From Olsenella timonensis (GTDB lineage Bacteria > Actinomycetota > Coriobacteriia > Coriobacteriales > Atopobiaceae): a stretch of 64,000 nt of DNA. The stretch covers positions 1,426,001 through 1,490,000 of the forward strand of contig NZ_LT635455.1 of NCBI RefSeq assembly GCF_900119915.1, written 5' to 3'. Each line of letters begins with the position of its first letter. Position 1 is the stretch's first letter. A program made the position numbers and the translations under genes. Positions 62,486 to 64,000 of this stretch are shown piece by piece. The notes below the pieces were generated by a model, which was not told where the DNA came from, searched no databases, and was given only the letters and a program-made list of their open reading frames with translations.

Positions 62486-62584
62486 CGGTTATGATTTATC
62501 GCGTCCAAGTTTTGGGGCGCAGTTCACTCGTCCGCGACGGGGCCCCTTTCCTACCCTATGCGCTGGTCCTCGTTCCAGCCCGCG

Positions 62585-64000
62585 CTACCTCGCTGCGCGA
62601 CGCCTGGAGAGGAGGACGAGCCCCGCGCCCGCGACGGCAGCGGCGGCGATGGCGAGCGCGGGCGCGGTGGAGTCCCCGCTCGCCGGGAGCTCGTCGGCCG
62701 ACGCCTTCTCGGCCTTCGGGGCCTCCTCGACCCTTGCGGCCTCCGCGACGGTGAGGGACGCGCGCACCGTGCCGGACCCGGACACTATGAGGAGCTCGTG
62801 GTCGCCGGCCTTGAGGCCCTCGAGGAGCTTCGCGGGAAGCGTCACGACCGTGCTGCCCTCGCGGACGACATACTCGGAGGCGGAGAGGACCCGCCCGTCC
62901 AGGCGCACCTCCACGAGATCGGCGAAGGCCGCGCTCGAGACGAACGTCAGCCCCTTGCTGGAGCCCTTGGTCCACTTGGCGCCGTCACCAGAGACAAGCG
63001 CCGGCGAGAAGGACGTGTCGCGCGCACCGCAGACGGAGCAGAGCCCGCCCTCGAACTCGTGGCCGGTTGCCGGGATGTCCGCCACGTCCTTGGTGGACGT
63101 GTAGGTCTTGCCGTTGAACTCGACGGTGGCCGTGTAGGTGGTCACGCCGGCCTCGGTGCAGGTGGCGGGCGTCTTCACGGCCGAGGTGACGGCCGCGTCC
63201 TCGGTGGCCTGGTGGCTCCCGTCGTTCTTGCAGGTGAACGTGGCGGTTGCCGTCTTGCCGTCCTCCGACCAGCTCCAGACGGGCTCGCCCCACGCGTGTA
63301 CATGAACTGTCAGGGTGGCGGCGTCGCTGGTGGCTCTGCCCGCGCTGTTGCTGGCCACGCAGCGGTACTGATAGCCGTTCATGCTGGTAGTGGTGGCCTC
63401 TGTGGTATAGGTAGCATCGGTGGCACCATCAATATTCGTCCAGCTTTGGCCGCTGTCAGTGCTTTGCTGCCACTGATAAGACAACGGCTCGGTGCCGCTG
63501 GTCACAACGGTAAAGGTGGCGGTTCCGCCCTCGGTTACAGTCTGGCTTGTAGGCTGGGTGGTGATGGTGGGGGCATATTTCACCGTACCTGTTATTCTCT
63601 CCCCGCCGGTGAGTGTGCCGCCATTTACAATCACTTCATGGCTGCCTGTATTCAAGCTGGCGGCATTTCCGATGATCAGGCTCTCGCCCTCGCCAATGGT
63701 GATGTTCTCCTGCAAGGTCACATCGCCGTACACGGTGCCATTCTTGCCGTCAAAGACGATGCCGCCGCTGCTTGCGCTGCTGTCCGCGCCGATCTGAATG
63801 TCAGTGCTGGAATCATCGCTGATCCCGCCATTGGCTCGCACGATGGCATTGCCGCTGACAGTCACTGTGGGTGTGCCGTCGCCGGTCCCGCTACTGCCAA
63901 AAACATATTTAATTCCAGCATCGCTTCCGCTGGCGGTCAATTTCCCGTCGTTTACGGTAAGGGAAGCCGTGGAACTTCCGCCAGACCGCAGTATGATGCC
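62585..64000 (-). CDS. Sortase-anchored surface protein, N-terminus beyond window edge, mosaic composition
   Basis: The last 471 codons of a cell-wall protein. From the visible N-side: a low-complexity beta-helix-like stretch (GNAIVRANGGISDD ... GTVYGDVTLQEN), an Ig-like domain with SYQWQQSTDSGQSWT and YQYRCVASNSAG, a Cys-containing HAWGEPVWSWSEDG module, a unit with HEFEGGLCSVCGA, and the sorting signal LPASG, hydrophobic segment and RRRAAR tail. Codon use changes near 63300: the distal half is less G+C rich and unlike the genome, suggesting acquisition of the N-terminal modules by transfer. Confidence 0.85.
   Translation of the reverse strand, partial: GIILRSGGSSTASLTVNDGKLTASGSDAGIKYVFGSSGTGDGTPTVTVSGNAIVRANGGISDDSSTDIQIGADSSASSGGIVFDGKNGTVYGDVTLQENITIGEGESLIIGNAASLNTGSHEVIVNGGTLTGGERITGTVKYAPTITTQPTSQTVTEGGTATFTVVTSGTEPLSYQWQQSTDSGQSWTNIDGATDATYTTEATTTSMNGYQYRCVASNSAGRATSDAATLTVHVHAWGEPVWSWSEDGKTATATFTCKNDGSHQATEDAAVTSAVKTPATCTEAGVTTYTATVEFNGKTYTSTKDVADIPATGHEFEGGLCSVCGARDTSFSPALVSGDGAKWTKGSSKGLTFVSSAAFADLVEVRLDGRVLSASEYVVREGSTVVTLPAKLLEGLKAGDHELLIVSGSGTVRASLTVAEAARVEEAPKAEKASADELPASGDSTAPALAIAAAAVAGAGLVLLSRRRAAR

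Larger units (their letters stand above)
61051..62526 (+). mobile_element. IS3-family insertion sequence, apparently intact
   Basis: A 1476-base element. Terminal inverted repeats start TGAACTGC on both sides and match over about 25 bases (left TGAACTGCCTCCCATTTC, right inverse TGAACTGCGCCCCAAAAC, both then TTGGAC). The ends are 5'-TG...CA-3' as is usual for IS3. A 3-base target duplication CTC flanks it (61048-61050 and 62527-62529). Two overlapping transposase frames joined by A7 slippage are intact, so the element may be active. Confidence 0.9.
61034..62545 (+). terminator. Terminator hairpin split by the IS element
   Basis: GGGCCCCG (61034-61041) lies left of the IS and CGGGGCCC with TTT (62538-62549) right of it. 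When the element and one target copy are removed the arms come together 17 bases apart, with CGCG/CGCG extending the stem. It would have ended transcription of the threonine-aldolase gene. Confidence 0.65.

Overview
The window looks like chromosome of a high-GC (roughly 65%), fermentative, host-associated Actinomycetota, most likely a coriobacterium of the Olsenella/Atopobium kind. This is inferred from gene content, with no rRNA to confirm it: several PTS systems, pyruvate formate-lyase, a monomeric [FeFe] hydrogenase, alcohol dehydrogenases, sortase-anchored Cna-B adhesins and few biosynthetic genes. I found no rRNA, tRNA or CRISPR array.

Layout. 1-7.9 kb: an alpha-galactosidase and its CUT1 ABC transporter, a divergent AraC-type regulator, and a PHP histidinol-phosphatase. 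7.9-15.5 kb: an RpiR regulator coupled to ligA, an MFS exporter, and a copper operon (csoR, then a copA fused in frame to a CopZ-like domain). 15.7-16.4 kb: an acetyltransferase and a small membrane protein. 16.5-22.6 kb: a sugar/nucleoside locus with EIIA, PsuG, an eIF2B-like isomerase, EIIBC and a LicT/BglG antiterminator that has its own RNA target and terminator, plus a divergent ADP-ribosylglycohydrolase. 22.7-29.5 kb: fermentation genes (Fe-ADH, DedA, a pyruvate formate-lyase split into core and glycyl-radical subunits, its activase, a Zn-dehydrogenase). 29.7-33.4 kb: DAHP synthase, C69 dipeptidase, a membrane protein. 33.7-37.6 kb: a 1304-residue Cna-B adhesin. 37.7-40.2 kb: a metNIQ transporter behind a methionine-rich leader peptide. 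40.3-52.8 kb: membrane proteins, an M20 dipeptidase, a GH13 amylase, a coiled-coil cell-wall hydrolase, a nucleoid-associated protein, a hydrogenase, a pseudouridine synthase and hisS. 53-58.7 kb: a Lac-type PTS with a GH1 enzyme and a PRD activator. 58.8-61 kb: ilvE and a threonine-aldolase-like enzyme. 61-62.5 kb: an intact IS3-family element. 62.6 kb to the end: an adhesin with mosaic composition.

What stands out. (1) The split pyruvate formate-lyase. (2) A 38-codon Met-rich leader peptide with mutually exclusive hairpins before metNIQ. (3) A PTS/PsuG/eIF2B-like/ADP-ribosylglycohydrolase locus with no PsuK kinase, which may phosphorylate a nucleoside during import. (4) A GH1 phosphoglucosidase with Gln in place of the acid/base Glu, as in myrosinases. 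(5) A copA-copZ fusion that keeps an internal ribosome-binding site. (6) Several unexplained noncoding repeat families and a strongly over-represented 8-mer, GGCGAGAA. Many gene ends carry long perfect hairpins without a U tract.
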